Of a stretch of DNA of 64,000 nucleotides, positions 34,889-44,782 are shown in pieces (the stretch's first letter is position 1; every line of letters begins with the position of its first letter). A program made the position numbers and the translations under genes. Origin of the DNA: JARRNE01 sp963824085 (GTDB taxonomy: Bacteria; Pseudomonadota; Gammaproteobacteria; Chromatiales; Chromatiaceae); NCBI GenBank assembly GCA_963824085.1, contig CAWGNT010000015.1:62001-126000 (forward strand), in the 5' to 3' direction. Under the pieces are notes generated by a model that was not told where the DNA came from, searched no databases, and worked only from the letters and a program-made list of their open reading frames with translations.

Positions 34889-36062
34889 GTGTTCACGTCC
34901 AGGTCACCCTCGGCTGATTCTCAAGAGACGCCCGGATGCGCCCCGGAGCTGGAGATTCGACGCGGCACGGACGGCGTCCTGTCGCTGCGCCTGTCGGGGC
35001 GGTGGCTGCTCGGGGAATCGATCCCTTCGCTTACCGGCATCACGCAGGCCCTGGCGGAGGAAGGGGCGGTCAGCCACATCACGATCGACACCCAGAACGT
35101 GACCGCATGGGACACCGCACTCCCCGTCTTTCTCCGGGCGGTCGGGAAGATCGCCGCCCAGCATGGGGTCGGTCTCGATGAGAGCGGCCTGGATCAGGGG
35201 CTGCGCCAGCTCCTGCGTCTCGCGTCCGCAGTGCCGCCCCGAGAAGCAACGAAGGAGCGTGGGCCGAGCGGGCTCACCGTTCGGCTTGGAGAGGCCGCAA
35301 TTCGGGTCTGGGCCGAGACCATCGACTTCGTCCGATTCCTCGGCGAAGTCACACTGGCCATCGGTCCCCTGGTGCGGGGGACGGCCGTCTATCGGCGCGT
35401 GGACTTCGGCCTGGTGCTCCAGGATACGGGGCCGCGGGCGCTCGGCATCGTCTCGCTGATCAGCTTCCTGGTGGGGCTCATCCTCGCATTCGTCGGGGCG
35501 ATCCAGCTCGCTCGGTTCGGCGCCCAGATCTATATCGCGGACCTGGTCGGCTTGGCCATGGCACGCGAGATGGGGCCAATGATGGCGGGCATCATCATGG
35601 CCGGCCGCACCGGGGCCGCCTTCGCCGCCCAGCTCGGAACCATGCAGGTCAACCAGGAGATCGACGCCCTGAAGACCCTCGGGATCTCGCCCGTCGAATT
35701 CCTGGTGCTGCCGCGGGTGCTCGCTTTGATACTGATGATGCCTATTGTTGACCCTGTACGCGGATCTGGTCGGGATCGGCGGCGGGATGGTGGTCTCGGT
35801 CAGCCTGTTCGACGTCACGCTGCCGCAGTACTGGCATGAGACCCTGGCCGCTGTCAGCTTCACCCAGTTCGTCATTGGTCTGGCCAAGAGCGTGGTGTAC
35901 GGGGCGATCGTGGCTATCGCCGGCTGTGCGGCGGGGATGCGCGCAAGCGGAAGCGCCTCGGCCGTAGGAGAGGCGGCGACGTCGGCCGTGGTCTCGGGTA
36001 TCGTCGCCATCATCGTGGCCGACGGCATCTTTGCGGTGGTCCTCAATGCCGTCGGCGTCTGA
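34889..36062 (+). CDS. MlaE-type lipid ABC transporter permease with N-terminal STAS domain (one frameshift)
   Basis: About 390 residues starting at GTG 34889-34891. Residues 20-120 are STAS-like ('LEIRRGTDGVLSLRLSGRWLL', 'ITIDTQNVTAWDTALPVFL'). The MlaE permease follows: 'GIVSLISFLVGLILAFVGA', 'VGLAMAREMGPMMAGIIMAGR', 'DALKTLGISPVEFLVLPRVLA'. A surplus base at about 35741-35746 shifts the frame before 'LTLYADLVGIGGGMVVSVS'. Next come an ATPase, an MCE protein and a PqiC-like lipoprotein, so this is an Mce system moving lipids between the membranes. STAS fusion is common in this permease group. Confidence 0.9.
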
Positions 36063-36906
36063 CGTTCCCATCAAGGCTGACGGGTGCCGGCTCGCTCCGC
36101 CGGTCAGCGCTCCGGACGCGCACATCCGAGTCCAAGGGCTTACCATGGCCTATGGCGACTTCGTGGTCATGCGAGACTTGGACTTCACCGTCCGCCGGGG
36201 GGACATCTTTATCATCATGGGGGGCAGCGGCTGCGGGAAGAGCACGCTGATGCGGCATCTGATCGGCCTCAAACGGCCTGCGGCCGGCAAGGTCTTCATC
36301 GGGGGGCTGAGCCTCTGGGACGCGGAAGGCGACGCGCGCGACGCCCTGTTGCGGCAGCTCGGCGTGATGTACCAGAGCGGTGCGCTCTGGAGCTCGCTCA
36401 CACTAGCCGAGAACATCGCCCTCCCTCTCGAGCAGTTTACAAATCTGAGCGCCGCGGCCATCCGCGAGGTGGCCGCCTACAAGTTGGCGCTCGTCGGCTT
36501 GGCCGGGTTCGAGGACTATTACCCAGCTGAGATCAGCGGCGGTATGCAGAAGCGGGCCGGTGTCGCGCGCGCCATGGCGCTCGACCCCGAGATCCTGGTC
36601 TTCGACGAGCCCTCCGCCGGGCTTGACCCGGTCAGCGCGCGGCGGCTGGACGACCTCATCCTCGAGTTGCGCGACAGCCTGGGGACCACCATGGTCGTGG
36701 TGACCCATGAGCTCGCGAGCCTGCTCGGAATCGGCACCAACGCGGTCTATCTCGACGTCGAGACGCGAACCCAGATCGCACTGGGGCGGCCGCGAGGTCT
36801 ACTGGAGACCTGCCGCGACGCCAAGGTCCAGGCATTTCTGACGCGCGGGGGCGGCGAGCCTGCGCCGGAAGGTCCAGCGGGGGGCACCAATGGCCAAGCG
36901 GGCTAG
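36046..36906 (+). CDS. MlaF-type ABC transporter ATP-binding protein
   Basis: A 286-residue protein from ATG 36046-36048, inside the permease 3' end; a GTG at 36031 is also in frame. Walker A 'GGSGCGKST', Q loop 'VMYQSGALWSSLTLAENI', signature 'EISGGMQKRAGVARAMAL', Walker B 'EILVFDEPSAGLDP', switch His in 'MVVVTHEL'. 'GGMQKR' is characteristic of the MlaF/Ttg2A group. It energises the Mce lipid transporter and is translationally coupled on both sides. Confidence 0.95.
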   Translation: MPSASDVPIKADGCRLAPPVSAPDAHIRVQGLTMAYGDFVVMRDLDFTVRRGDIFIIMGGSGCGKSTLMRHLIGLKRPAAGKVFIGGLSLWDAEGDARDALLRQLGVMYQSGALWSSLTLAENIALPLEQFTNLSAAAIREVAAYKLALVGLAGFEDYYPAEISGGMQKRAGVARAMALDPEILVFDEPSAGLDPVSARRLDDLILELRDSLGTTMVVVTHELASLLGIGTNAVYLDVETRTQIALGRPRGLLETCRDAKVQAFLTRGGGEPAPEGPAGGTNGQAG

Positions 36907-37903
36907 TCCCAGCTTAATCGGGGCGTTCGTGCTCGGGGCGATCGCCTTGGGGGTCACTCTGGTCGTGCTCCTTGGCAGTTGGACCTTCTTCGCACAGGCC
37001 CGCCATTTCGTCGTCGTCTTCGAGAGCTCCCTACACGGACTGTCGGTCGGTGCGCCGGTTGCGTTCCGCGGTGTGAACATCGGGCAGGTGAAGGCGATCC
37101 GTCCAGTCATCGTGGTGACCGAAGGGCAGCCGACCGGCGTCGACATCCTGGTCACCGTCGAAATCAGCCGCGGCCAGTTCCGCACCACCGAGGGCTCTCC
37201 GGCGGCCTTTCAGGACATGACCGATGCGGAGCTTGCGAAGACGTTCGACACGGAGGGCGTGCGGGCGCAGCTCGCCATGCAGAGCTTCGTGACCGGTCAG
37301 CTCTACGTCAATCTCGACTTCTATCCCGGCAGTCCCAGCAACATCGTCGACATCGAGACCCCCTATCCGCAGCTCGGCACGATGCAGACCGGATTGGAAA
37401 AGCTGGGCAAGACGATCGAGACCCTGCCGCTCGATCAGCTGGTCTCGAAAGCGGTCGAGGCGCTCGAGGGCCTGGAAAGGACGATCAACTCGCCCGCGAT
37501 CCCCAAGATTCTTAGCTCTCTCGCCGCGACGTCGGCGAACACCCGGGAGATCACCGCCAAGATCGATGCGAGCTTGGAGCCCCTCATAGCGCAGCTGCGC
37601 GACGCCGCCAAGGCAACGACTGCGGCGATGAACCAGGCGAGCGAGACGATCGGCCTGAAGCAGGGACCTGCCGCAGAGCTGGTGGATCGTCTCAACCGCG
37701 TGGCAGACACGGCAGACCAGACCCTGACCGTCGCGAGAGGTGCCATGGCCGAGGCCACGGACATCCTGAGCGACCGCTCCACGACCCGGCAGAATCTTGA
37801 GCAGATGCTAACCGAGTTCGCTCAGGCGGCAAGGTCAATCCGTTCCTTCGCAAACTACCTCGACCGCCACCCCCAGGCATTGCTCCTGGGCCGACGACCC
37901 TGA
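36890..37903 (+). CDS. MCE-domain (MlaD family) lipid transport protein
   Basis: A 337-residue protein overlapping the ATPase gene by 17 bases. One transmembrane helix (residues about 9-30 'LIGAFVLGAIALGVTLVVLLG'-like), the MCE domain 'ARHFVVVFESSLHGLSVGAPV' with 'FRGVNIGQVKAI', then a long helical region ('REITAKIDASLEPLIAQLRDA'). MCE proteins form periplasmic hexameric rings or tubes for lipids. The length, with an extended helical tail, is closer to PqiB/Ttg2C-type tunnels than to short MlaD. Confidence 0.93.
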   Translation: MAKRASPSLIGAFVLGAIALGVTLVVLLGSWTFFAQARHFVVVFESSLHGLSVGAPVAFRGVNIGQVKAIRPVIVVTEGQPTGVDILVTVEISRGQFRTTEGSPAAFQDMTDAELAKTFDTEGVRAQLAMQSFVTGQLYVNLDFYPGSPSNIVDIETPYPQLGTMQTGLEKLGKTIETLPLDQLVSKAVEALEGLERTINSPAIPKILSSLAATSANTREITAKIDASLEPLIAQLRDAAKATTAAMNQASETIGLKQGPAAELVDRLNRVADTADQTLTVARGAMAEATDILSDRSTTRQNLEQMLTEFAQAARSIRSFANYLDRHPQALLLGRRP

Positions 37904-37916
37904 CAAGGAGATCCCG

Positions 37917-38549
37917 ATGTCGCAATGTTCGAGCACACGATGGCTGACACCCGTTCTCGTGGCGGGCGCGCTGTCCGCGTGTGCCACGAGCCCGCCTTCG
38001 AAGTTTTACGTTTTAAACGCAATGCCCGGGGTCGATTCCCAGCGCTCCACCGGGAGCCGCGCCAACCACCCCGCCCTGGGCATCGGCCCCGTCAAGCTGC
38101 CGGCCTATCTGGACCGCTCCGAGATCGTCACCCGCTCGGGCAGCAACTCCCTGAAGCTCGCCGACTTCGACCGCTGGGGCGAGCCGGTCACGGACAACTT
38201 CATGCGCGTCCTCGCCGCTAATCTGGCCTTGCTCGTCAATACCAATCAGGTCAGCTTATCTCCCTGGCCGCGCTACGTCCCGGTCGACTACCAGGTGGTG
38301 GTCGAGGCCGACCGCTTCGACGTCGGTCCTGGCGGCGAGGCGGTACTCGCCGCGCGCTGGTACGTACTCGGAGGACAGGAAGGCAAGGTACTGCGATCCG
38401 GGAGCACCGTGATCGATGAGCCGGTGGTGACCGAAGGATACGCGAATGTCGCTGCCGCCATGAGTCGCGCTATTGCTCAGCTCGCGCGGGAGATTGCCGC
38501 GGACCTGAAGAAGCTGCCGCCGCGTCCGGTGCCGACAAATCCGGTCTAA
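37917..38549 (+). CDS. PqiC-like ABC-type transport auxiliary lipoprotein
   Basis: A 210-residue protein from ATG 37917-37919 preceded by AAGGAG. Signal peptide with lipobox 'AGALSACATS' (Cys22). The DUF330/PqiC pattern follows: 'KFYVLNAMPG', 'LGIGPVKLPAYLDRSEIV', 'LADFDRWGEPVTDNFMRVL', 'VDYQVVVEADRFDV'. These outer-membrane lipoproteins dock MCE tunnels such as PqiB. It closes the four-gene transporter operon and overlaps the convergent methyltransferase by four bases. Confidence 0.92.
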   Translation: MSQCSSTRWLTPVLVAGALSACATSPPSKFYVLNAMPGVDSQRSTGSRANHPALGIGPVKLPAYLDRSEIVTRSGSNSLKLADFDRWGEPVTDNFMRVLAANLALLVNTNQVSLSPWPRYVPVDYQVVVEADRFDVGPGGEAVLAARWYVLGGQEGKVLRSGSTVIDEPVVTEGYANVAAAMSRAIAQLAREIAADLKKLPPRPVPTNPV

Positions 38550-39151
38550 GGCATCTCGGCGCGCTGAGCGACCAGCATGGCGATGTCCCGAGCGCCGCGC
38601 GAAAGGTCGCCGACTCGACCCTCCTCACGATAGACCCGGACCACGAGCTGGGGTAAGAGCCGCAGGAGCTCGTTTGTCTCCAGCCGAAAGCACGGGTTGG
38701 AAGGCCCCCAATCCGAGACGGCCTCTCGCGAGAAGGTCTGGTAAAAGAGCAGCGCCCCTGGCCGCAATGCCCCTGCGATGGCCGGCATGAGCCCGCGATC
38801 GAGGAAATGGGAGACGACGATAACGTCGAATGACTGTGGTTCCGGAGGGCGAGCCTGCGCGTCCCTGACCTCCGCGCTGATACCTAGACCCCGCGCCTTT
38901 GCCTCCTCCATCAGATGCTCGATGGCAACGGGCGAGAGGTCCCAGGCGCTCGTGTCCAGTCCTCGCTGGGCCAGCAGTAGGGCATTGGCCCCAAGCCCGC
39001 AGGCGAGGTCGAGGGCGCGGCCCGCGGATGGCAGCAAATGCAGGTTCTCCGCCAGAACCGGCGCCGGCAAAGGCTCACGGTCAGACTGAGCGTAGCGTTC
39101 GTCCCACTTGGAGCGCAGGGCGTCCTGCCCTTCCCCCCCGTTTTCTCTCAT
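38546..39151 (-). CDS. Class I SAM-dependent methyltransferase
   Basis: A 201-residue protein from ATG 39149-39151, overlapping the metZ stop (ATGA). SAM-binding motif I 'ALDLACGLGANALLLAQRGL', acidic residue after strand 2 'TSAWDLSP', motif IV 'FDVIVVSHFLDRGLM'. It resembles TehB/UbiE-like small-molecule methyltransferases often found after metZ in gammaproteobacteria. Substrate unknown. Confidence 0.88.
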   Translation of the reverse strand: MRENGGEGQDALRSKWDERYAQSDREPLPAPVLAENLHLLPSAGRALDLACGLGANALLLAQRGLDTSAWDLSPVAIEHLMEEAKARGLGISAEVRDAQARPPEPQSFDVIVVSHFLDRGLMPAIAGALRPGALLFYQTFSREAVSDWGPSNPCFRLETNELLRLLPQLVVRVYREEGRVGDLSRGARDIAMLVAQRAEMP

Positions 39152-40335
39152 CCGGCCCCGGCAAGCCCCAGGGTCAGGTCGGCCTGGATATCAGCCAGAT
39201 CCTCCAGGCCGACCGCGATCCGGATCAGGCCCTCCGAGATGCCCATGGCCGTCCTTTCCTCCTGGCTGAGGCGACCGTGCGTGGTGGTGGCGGGATGGGT
39301 GATCGTCGTCTTGGTATCTCCCAAATTGGCGGTAATGGAGAGCATCCGGGTCGAGTCGATGAGCCGCCAGGCGGCCTCCCTTCCCCCGTCCACCTCGAAT
39401 GAGACAATGGCTCCGCCCGTCTCTTGCTGGGTTCCCACCAGGTGGTGCTGAGGGTGTGACGCCAGGCCCGGATAATACGTTTGCGTCACCTGCGGCTGAT
39501 CCTGGAGCCAGCGGGCGAGCTCCAGTGCGCGTTGCGAATGGGCGCGCATGCGGAGCTCCAGGGTCTCCAATCCCTTCAGAAAGACCCATGCGTTGAACGG
39601 GCTCATGGTCGGGCCGGCAGTGCGCAGCACCCCGAACACGTCCTCCCCTACCAGCTTGCGGCCGCCGACGACGGCGCCCCCTACGCAGCGCCCCTGTCCG
39701 TCCAGGTACTTGGTGGCGGAGTGAACCACCAGGTCCGCACCCAGGGCCAGCGGACGCTGGAACACCGGCGTGGCGAAGCAATTGTCGACGGCAAGCCAGC
39801 AGCCTCGGTCGTGGGCGAGGTCCGCCAGGGCACGGATGTCCGTCATCTCGGTGAGCGGGTTGGACGGGGTCTCGACGAACAGCAGCCGGGTACTCGGCCG
39901 AATCGCTGCCGCCCATTCGTCCATGGCGCTTAACGAGACGTAGCTGGTCTCAATCCCAAAGCGGGAGAGATACTTGTTGAACAGCATCGTGGTGCTGCCG
40001 AAGATGCCCCGGGCAGAGACGATATGATCGCCCGCCTTCAAGAGCCCGAGGCACAGGGCGAGGATGGCGGACATGCCCGACGCGGTCGCCACGGCACACT
40101 CACCTCCCTCGAGGGCCGTGAGACGCTCCTCGAAGGCACGCACCGTTGGATTGGTGAAACGGGAATAGATATTGCCTGGCTCTTCCCCGGAGAAACGTGC
40201 CGCCGCCTCCGCCGCGCTCGCAAAGACGTAGCTCGAGGTGGCGAAGATGGGCTCGCTGTGCTCCCCCTCAGAGGTTCGCCTGTGCCCGGTGCGGATGGCC
40301 AGGGTCGAAAAGCCGGGAACGCTCCTTCGCTTCAT
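39148..40335 (-). CDS. metZ: O-succinylhomoserine sulfhydrylase
   Basis: A 395-residue PLP enzyme of the Cys/Met metabolism family: 'TRTGHRRTSEGEHSEPIFATSSY'-type start, 'SRFTNPTVRAFEERLTALEGG', PLP Lys in 'HSATKYLDGQGRCVGGAVVG'. MetZ makes homocysteine directly from O-succinylhomoserine and sulfide, for methionine synthesis. It sits after purF on the same strand with a 142-base gap, in the order conserved in pseudomonads and relatives. No SAM riboswitch was recognised upstream. Confidence 0.93.
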   Translation of the reverse strand: MKRRSVPGFSTLAIRTGHRRTSEGEHSEPIFATSSYVFASAAEAAARFSGEEPGNIYSRFTNPTVRAFEERLTALEGGECAVATASGMSAILALCLGLLKAGDHIVSARGIFGSTTMLFNKYLSRFGIETSYVSLSAMDEWAAAIRPSTRLLFVETPSNPLTEMTDIRALADLAHDRGCWLAVDNCFATPVFQRPLALGADLVVHSATKYLDGQGRCVGGAVVGGRKLVGEDVFGVLRTAGPTMSPFNAWVFLKGLETLELRMRAHSQRALELARWLQDQPQVTQTYYPGLASHPQHHLVGTQQETGGAIVSFEVDGGREAAWRLIDSTRMLSITANLGDTKTTITHPATTTHGRLSQEERTAMGISEGLIRIAVGLEDLADIQADLTLGLAGAG

Positions 40336-40477
40336 GAATATGGGTATCCCTCGTTGTATAGCGGTCGCAGTGGGTCTTTCGGTTTTCAGGGACTGGGTTG
40401 CGGGCAGTGGGGAACACCCTGTGTTCCTCCGTGGAGGATTGACGACAGCCCCCCCGCCGCCTCCTCAAGTCGCCGAC

Positions 40478-41992
40478 TCAAGCCGAGTTGTAGAGCTCGA
40501 TGACCGTCTCGCCGTAGCTCGACTGGAGCTCCTTCGCGGTGTCGTTGCGATGGTCCTCCAGCTCCTGGAGATAGGTGTCCGTCACGTCGCCGGTGATGTA
40601 GTCGCCGTCGAAGACTGAGGTGTCGAACCGATCCACGTAGCTCTTCCCCTTCTTCTGCACGGCGTCTATCAGGTCGTCAAGGTCTTGGTACACGAGCCGG
40701 TCGGCGCCGAGCAAGCGGCAGACCTCGTCATCCGTGCGGCCATGGGCGATGAGCTCGCTGGCGCACGGCATGTCGATTCCATAGACGTTGGGGTAGCGCA
40801 CCGGCGGCGCGGCCGAGGCAAAGAAGACTCGGTGAGCCCCCGCATCGCGCGCCATCTGGATGATCTGTTGCGACGTCGTGCCACGCACAATCGAATCGTC
40901 AACCAGCAACACGTTCTTCTTGCGAAATTCGAGATCGATCGCGTTCAGCTTCTGGCGCACCGACCGCTTGCGTACCTTCTGCCCCGGCATGATAAAGGTG
41001 CGCCCGATGTAGCGGTTCTTGATGAAGCCCTCGGCATAGGGGATGCTCAGCACGTTGGCGAGCTGGAGCGCTGCCGTACGGCTGGTATCGGGCACCGGAA
41101 TGACCACATCGACGTCGCCGACGGACCATTCCCGCTTGAGCCTTGCTGCCAGCTTCTTGCCCATGCGCGAACGGGCCTTGTGGACCGAAATGTTGTCGAT
41201 GATGGAATCCGGCCGCGCAAAGTAGACGAACTCGAAGATGCAGGGCGAAAGGATCGGCTGGTCGGCACACTGCTGAGTATGGAGATTCCCCTTCACGTCG
41301 ATGAACACGGCCTCGCCGGGGGCAACGTCGGCGATGAGCCTGAACCCGAGGGTATCCAGGGCTACGCTCTCAGAGGCGATCATGTATTCGGTACCCTCGT
41401 CCGACTCCCGCTTGCCGTAGACGATCGGGCGTATGCCGTTTGGGTCGCGAAACCCGAAGATGCCGAAGCCGGGGATCATGGCCACGGCCGCGTAGCCGCC
41501 CCGGCAGCGCCGGTGAACGCCGGCGACGGCCCGGAAGATATCGTGCTGGTCGATCCGCAGCTTGCCCTGACTCTGCAGCTCGTGAGCAAAGATGTTGAGC
41601 AGAATCTCGGAATCGGACTCGGTGTTGATGTGCCGGAGATCTTCGACGAACAGATCGCGCTTGAGTGCGTCGGCGTTCGTGAGGTTGCCGTTGTGGGCCA
41701 GCACGATGCCGTAGGGGGAATTGACGTAGAAGGGCTGTGCCTCGGCCGAGCTGGACATCCCGGCGGTGGGGTACCGGACGTGTCCTATGCCCATGGCGCC
41801 TTGCAGCTGCATCATGTGGCGCGTACGGAAGACGTCCCGCGCCAGCCCGGCATCCTTGCGCAGGTGCAGCTTCTCGCCCTCACAGGTGACGATGCCGGCC
41901 GCATCCTGTCCGCGGTGCTGCAAGACGAGGAGCGCGTCGTACAGCGACTGGTTGACCGGGCCCTTACCAACGATTCCGACGATGCCGCACAT
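40478..41992 (-). CDS. purF: Amidophosphoribosyltransferase
   Basis: A 504-residue protein. Start ATG 41990-41992 gives the mature N-terminal Cys2 nucleophile ('MCGIVGIVG'); GAGG lies 7 bases upstream, and the 27-residue upstream extension is rejected. Class II glutaminase features 'LQHRGQDAAGI', 'GHVRYPTAG', 'LAHNGNLTNA'; PRPP loop 'VLLVDDSIVRGTTS'. It catalyses the first committed step of purine synthesis. Gene order cvpA-purF is universal in this group. It is expected to be controlled by purine availability. Confidence 0.97.
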   Translation of the reverse strand: MCGIVGIVGKGPVNQSLYDALLVLQHRGQDAAGIVTCEGEKLHLRKDAGLARDVFRTRHMMQLQGAMGIGHVRYPTAGMSSSAEAQPFYVNSPYGIVLAHNGNLTNADALKRDLFVEDLRHINTESDSEILLNIFAHELQSQGKLRIDQHDIFRAVAGVHRRCRGGYAAVAMIPGFGIFGFRDPNGIRPIVYGKRESDEGTEYMIASESVALDTLGFRLIADVAPGEAVFIDVKGNLHTQQCADQPILSPCIFEFVYFARPDSIIDNISVHKARSRMGKKLAARLKREWSVGDVDVVIPVPDTSRTAALQLANVLSIPYAEGFIKNRYIGRTFIMPGQKVRKRSVRQKLNAIDLEFRKKNVLLVDDSIVRGTTSQQIIQMARDAGAHRVFFASAAPPVRYPNVYGIDMPCASELIAHGRTDDEVCRLLGADRLVYQDLDDLIDAVQKKGKSYVDRFDTSVFDGDYITGDVTDTYLQELEDHRNDTAKELQSSYGETVIELYNSA

Positions 41993-42185
41993 GGTGCACC
42001 TCAAGAAAGGGTCGATCTGCCCCCAAACCATGGGCTGATTCAGCGGCGACCGAACCCTGTGATCGTAGCTCACCGATCACGCCGTTTGACAACGTCCAGC
42101 CCGAGGCTCTTCCGAAGGGGCGGGGATGAGGACTCGCCGCGGGGCGGAGAACCATAAACGAAGGCGCGCCGCGCGAGCAACTCCG

Positions 42186-42695
42186 TCAGCCGTGAGGCAG
42201 TCCTTCGAGGTTCTTCAGCTTGTCAACCGTGTCTGCCGGAATACGCCCAAGGATACGCTCGGCGAGCACCTGGAAGCGTCCGACAAGGGCAGACTGCTTC
42301 CACCAGGAGTCCTGCTGCAAGGGCGTGAGCGCACCGAGGAAGACCAGCATCGCCACCAGCACGACACCGCGACCGGCGCCGAAGACCGCCCCAAGGAGCC
42401 GGTCGGTGCCCGTCAAACCCGTCTTTTCCACAAGTGTGCTCAATAGATAGCCGAGCAGGGCACCCGCGATAAGGACCGTGAACGCAAGAATCAGAAAGCC
42501 CGCGGCCATACGAACGGCGGGCGTCGAGATCCATTGCGCGAGTTGATCCGCGACGCTGCGGTAGTGGGTCCATGCGATGTAGATGGCCGCAACCCAGACC
42601 ACGAGGGACACGACCTCCCGGATGAGCCCGCGGGCAAGGCCGATCAGGGCCGACAGCGCAATGATGCCGATAATGACGTAGTCGACCCAGGTCAT
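42186..42695 (-). CDS. cvpA: CvpA family membrane protein
   Basis: A 169-residue protein with four membrane helices ('YVIIGIIALSALIGLARGLI', 'LVVWVAAIYIAWTHYR', 'MAAGFLILAFTVLIAGALLG', 'VFGAGRGVVLVAMLVFLG'). CvpA is needed for colicin V production in E. coli and for envelope homeostasis; its exact activity is unsettled. Position between dedD and purF is the conserved one. Confidence 0.94.
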   Translation of the reverse strand: MTWVDYVIIGIIALSALIGLARGLIREVVSLVVWVAAIYIAWTHYRSVADQLAQWISTPAVRMAAGFLILAFTVLIAGALLGYLLSTLVEKTGLTGTDRLLGAVFGAGRGVVLVAMLVFLGALTPLQQDSWWKQSALVGRFQVLAERILGRIPADTVDKLKNLEGLPHG

Positions 42696-42789
42696 CGCTT
42701 CCCCTTACTGACTTGCCTAATGCGACTCGATCGACGCAGCCGCCGCGGGCGGCGGAAGGGTGTGAGTGCTGGCCCGATTGCCTTGGAGC

Positions 42790-43428
42790 TCACGGGTAAT
42801 GTTGGATCTGCACGGACAAGCCGGTCTTTGCCTCGATAGCCGCAGCCATCGCTTCGATGCGCTTGCGGTCGGCCTCGGGACCGACTCGGACACGATGGAA
42901 AGTCTTTCGGTCGACCCGCGCCTCCTCGATAAACGCGGGAAATCCCTTCCCGCGGAGATCCCGCTCGAGGGTCTTGGCGCGTTGGGGCTCCGACAAGCTG
43001 GCCACCTGGATAACCCACGAGGACACACCGCCCGCCCTCGGCGCCGCGCTTCCGCCCTCCTCCTTCTTGACGACGGCAGGCGCTGGCGTCCGCTTCTCCG
43101 CGACGGACGGACGCTCGGGTTGGTAAGGAGCTGCAGGGACCGCCTTAGGCTCGGACGGCGGTGCCGTCGACTCGGACTCGGGCGGCTCCGCCAGGGGCGG
43201 CACTGGCAGCTCCTGCGGGGCGGGTGCGACATTGGGCGCCTCCTGCGCGGGCATCATCGCCGGAGGGCCGCCGCCACCCGGCTCCGCCTTGGGCCGCTCT
43301 GGAAGCATCATGTCCTCGTCCGGCAGCGACTCGGGGGGCTTTTCGTCCAACAGCATGGGCACGAAGATCACGAGCAGGAGCACCACGACTGCCGTGCCTA
43401 CCAAACGCCGTTTTGCCCCTTCCTCCAT
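42790..43428 (-). CDS. dedD: SPOR-domain cell division protein DedD
   Basis: A 212-residue protein: one N-terminal helix ('LVGTAVVVLLLVIFVPMLL'), a long Pro/Glu/Ala-rich periplasmic linker, and a C-terminal SPOR domain ('SSWVIQVASLSEPQRAKTLE', 'FHRVRVGPEADRKR'). SPOR domains bind denuded septal glycan, so it acts at the division septum. It lies between folC and cvpA as in other gammaproteobacteria. Confidence 0.93.
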   Translation of the reverse strand: MEEGAKRRLVGTAVVVLLLVIFVPMLLDEKPPESLPDEDMMLPERPKAEPGGGGPPAMMPAQEAPNVAPAPQELPVPPLAEPPESESTAPPSEPKAVPAAPYQPERPSVAEKRTPAPAVVKKEEGGSAAPRAGGVSSWVIQVASLSEPQRAKTLERDLRGKGFPAFIEEARVDRKTFHRVRVGPEADRKRIEAMAAAIEAKTGLSVQIQHYP

Positions 43429-43513
43429 TCGCTTCCTCTCTGTGGCCTCGCGTCAACCTCTTTACGCCGCTGAAGTGCCGGCGCTCATAGCCGCATATTA
43501 TAACAGCTGGCTG

Positions 43514-44782
43514 TCAGCCCTTCCGGGTTCGCCGCAAGGCGGCCTCTACCGTGGTGAAGGAGCCGAATACCAGGACGGTGTCGCCGGGTCGGGCCGCCTG
43601 CTCCGCGCCTTCGAGCGCCCCCTCGATAGCGGCGTACTCGCGGACATCGGGGCCGATGTCGACATCTCGCAAGGCAGCTCGCAGCTCTGCAGTGGGAAGG
43701 GCGCGTTGGTCGGCGGACTGGCCCAGGTGCCAGCTGTGCACCTGGGAACCCAGCGGACGGGCAATTAGCGCCGGATCTTTGTCGCGCAGGACGCCGAGCA
43801 CGGCATGCACCCGCCCCCGTGGCTGAAAGGATGTGAGGTTGGAGGCGAGGGCCTCTGCCGCTTGCGCATTGTGGGCCACATCAAGGACCCAGGTCACGTC
43901 CCCCGGCAGCACCTGAAAGCGTCCCGGTATGCGCGCCCTGTGTAGGCCGAGCCGCAGACCGGCTGCGGCGACGGGCAGCCGTTGCGCGAGGCGGGACACG
44001 GCCATGAGCGCGGCGCTCGCATTGTCGTACTGGAATTGACCGCGCAGGGCAGGGGTCGGAAGGCCGAAACGGGCCAGCCCCGGACCGCTCCAGCGCCAGG
44101 CGGCACCATCGCGGTCCCAGTCGAAGTCGCGCCCCAGCACGTAGAGTCCGCACCCGAGGGCGGTCGCACGTTCGAGCAGCGACTCACGAGGGCTCCGGTG
44201 GCCGATGACCGCAGGTCGGCCCGGCCGGAAGATGCCGGCCTTCTCGAAGGCGATCTGGTCCAGACTTTCACCAAGCCAGGCGGTGTGATCCCTCGCGATG
44301 GTGGTGACCACTGCGACATCGGCGTCGATCAGGTTCACCGCGTCCAGGCGTCCGCCCAATCCGACCTCGAGGATGGCGACCTCGGGTGCAGCGTGCACGA
44401 AGACGTCCAGCGCCGCCAAAGTCCCGAACTCGAAGTAGGTCAACGCAACCTCCCCGCGCGCCGTTTCCACCCGGTCGAAGGCGGCACACAAGGCGGCGTC
44501 GTCCACCTCGCGACCGTTGAGGCGGATGCGTTCGTTGTAACGAACGAGGTGCGGCGAGCTGTACCAGGCGGTGCGAAAGCCCGCCGCCCGGTAGATCGCC
44601 TCGAGCATCGCGCCACAGGAGCCTTTGCCGTTGGTGCCCGCAATGGTCACGACCGGGAAGGGAAGGGTCCGTGGCCCCATACGCGACCAAACGGAAGCGA
44701 CGCGCTCCAGACCAAAGTGCATCGCCAAGGGATGGAGCCTTTGCTGCCAATCCAGCCAGGCGTCTAGAGAGGCTGGCCGCAT
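43514..44782 (-). CDS. folC: Bifunctional folylpolyglutamate / dihydrofolate synthase
   Basis: A 422-residue Mur-ligase family protein. Start ATG 44780-44782 ('MRPASLDAWLDWQQRLHP'); the 35-residue upstream extension is not family-like. P-loop 'TIAGTNGKGSCGAMLEAIY', 'YSSPHLVRYNERIRLNG', 'EVGLGGRLDAVN', 'HTAWLGESLDQIAFEKAGI', 'LDVAHNAQAAEAL'. It adds Glu to dihydropteroate and folates. It lies downstream of accD. Confidence 0.95.
   Translation of the reverse strand: MRPASLDAWLDWQQRLHPLAMHFGLERVASVWSRMGPRTLPFPVVTIAGTNGKGSCGAMLEAIYRAAGFRTAWYSSPHLVRYNERIRLNGREVDDAALCAAFDRVETARGEVALTYFEFGTLAALDVFVHAAPEVAILEVGLGGRLDAVNLIDADVAVVTTIARDHTAWLGESLDQIAFEKAGIFRPGRPAVIGHRSPRESLLERATALGCGLYVLGRDFDWDRDGAAWRWSGPGLARFGLPTPALRGQFQYDNASAALMAVSRLAQRLPVAAAGLRLGLHRARIPGRFQVLPGDVTWVLDVAHNAQAAEALASNLTSFQPRGRVHAVLGVLRDKDPALIARPLGSQVHSWHLGQSADQRALPTAELRAALRDVDIGPDVREYAAIEGALEGAEQAARPGDTVLVFGSFTTVEAALRRTRKG

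Noticed and set aside
40411..40427. GGAACAC-CCT-GTGTTCC hairpin between purF and metZ
   Set aside because: No T tract on either side, so it is not called a terminator; possibly a chance stem.
40685..42157. A 490-codon plus-strand frame opposite purF
   Set aside because: purF is complete on the other strand; the frame has no recognisable motif and biased composition.
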